Assembly: GCA_011042225.1 (NCBI GenBank) | Contig: DQXT01000033.1 | Span: 1 to 50,714, forward strand | Length of the DNA: 50,714 nt | Reading direction: 5' to 3' | Origin: Deltaproteobacteria bacterium | Lineage (GTDB): Bacteria; Desulfobacterota; Dissulfuribacteria; Dissulfuribacterales; UBA3076 | Part shown: piece after piece, positions 50,691-50,714 of the stretch | Layout: the number at the start of each line of letters is the position of its first letter | Numbering within the stretch: the first letter of the stretch is position 1 | The notes under the pieces: generated by a model | The model's database searches: none | The model's input: only the letters and a program-made list of their open reading frames with translations | Told to the model about the DNA's origin: nothing | Position numbers and translations under genes: made by a program

Positions 50691-50714
50691 AAAACAAACA
50701 CCAAATGAGAAATA

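Noticed and set aside
1-50714. CRISPR array, prophage, rRNA operon or biosynthetic cluster
   Set aside because: No regularly spaced repeat array, phage structural genes, rRNA sequence or NRPS/PKS-type genes were seen.

Overview
The window is a bacterial chromosomal segment with a Gram-negative, Desulfobacterota-like gene content. That lineage is inferred from gene order and families and was not tested. From left to right it contains: (i) degraded REP-type transposase and SSB gene fragments, then tRNA-Arg(UCU), coaE and an nfeD-like gene; (ii) a + strand block of yitJ-type BHMT/MTHFR, tilS, ftsH, folP, cdaA, cdaR and glmM; (iii) a complete-looking - strand dcw (division/cell wall) cluster, mraZ-rsmH-(small ORF)-ftsL-ftsI-murE/murF fusion-mraY-murD-murG-murC-murB-ftsQ-ftsA-ftsZ, which meets glmM tail to tail; (iv) mltG, tsaC and a purD-purE fusion; (v) a frameshifted DDE-transposase relic; (vi) a DUF364-like protein, a degenerate NodB-fold protein, a polyprenyl synthase, mutS, an AMIN/amidase, pal, an ompH/skp-like gene and tkt; and (vii) a roadblock (MglB-like), MglA-like GTPase, unknown protein and TPR-PilB/GspE ATPase operon. 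The most unusual signal is in the dcw cluster. ftsW is missing from its usual place between murD and murG, and the ftsI-position ORF is full length but appears to have lost all three transpeptidase motifs (SxxK, SxN, KTG). That suggests a non-catalytic FtsI scaffold and a rewired septal peptidoglycan synthase. The second is the MglB/MglA/unknown/TPR-PilB operon, whose leader carries near-identical direct repeats. No CRISPR array, rRNA or prophage was seen.
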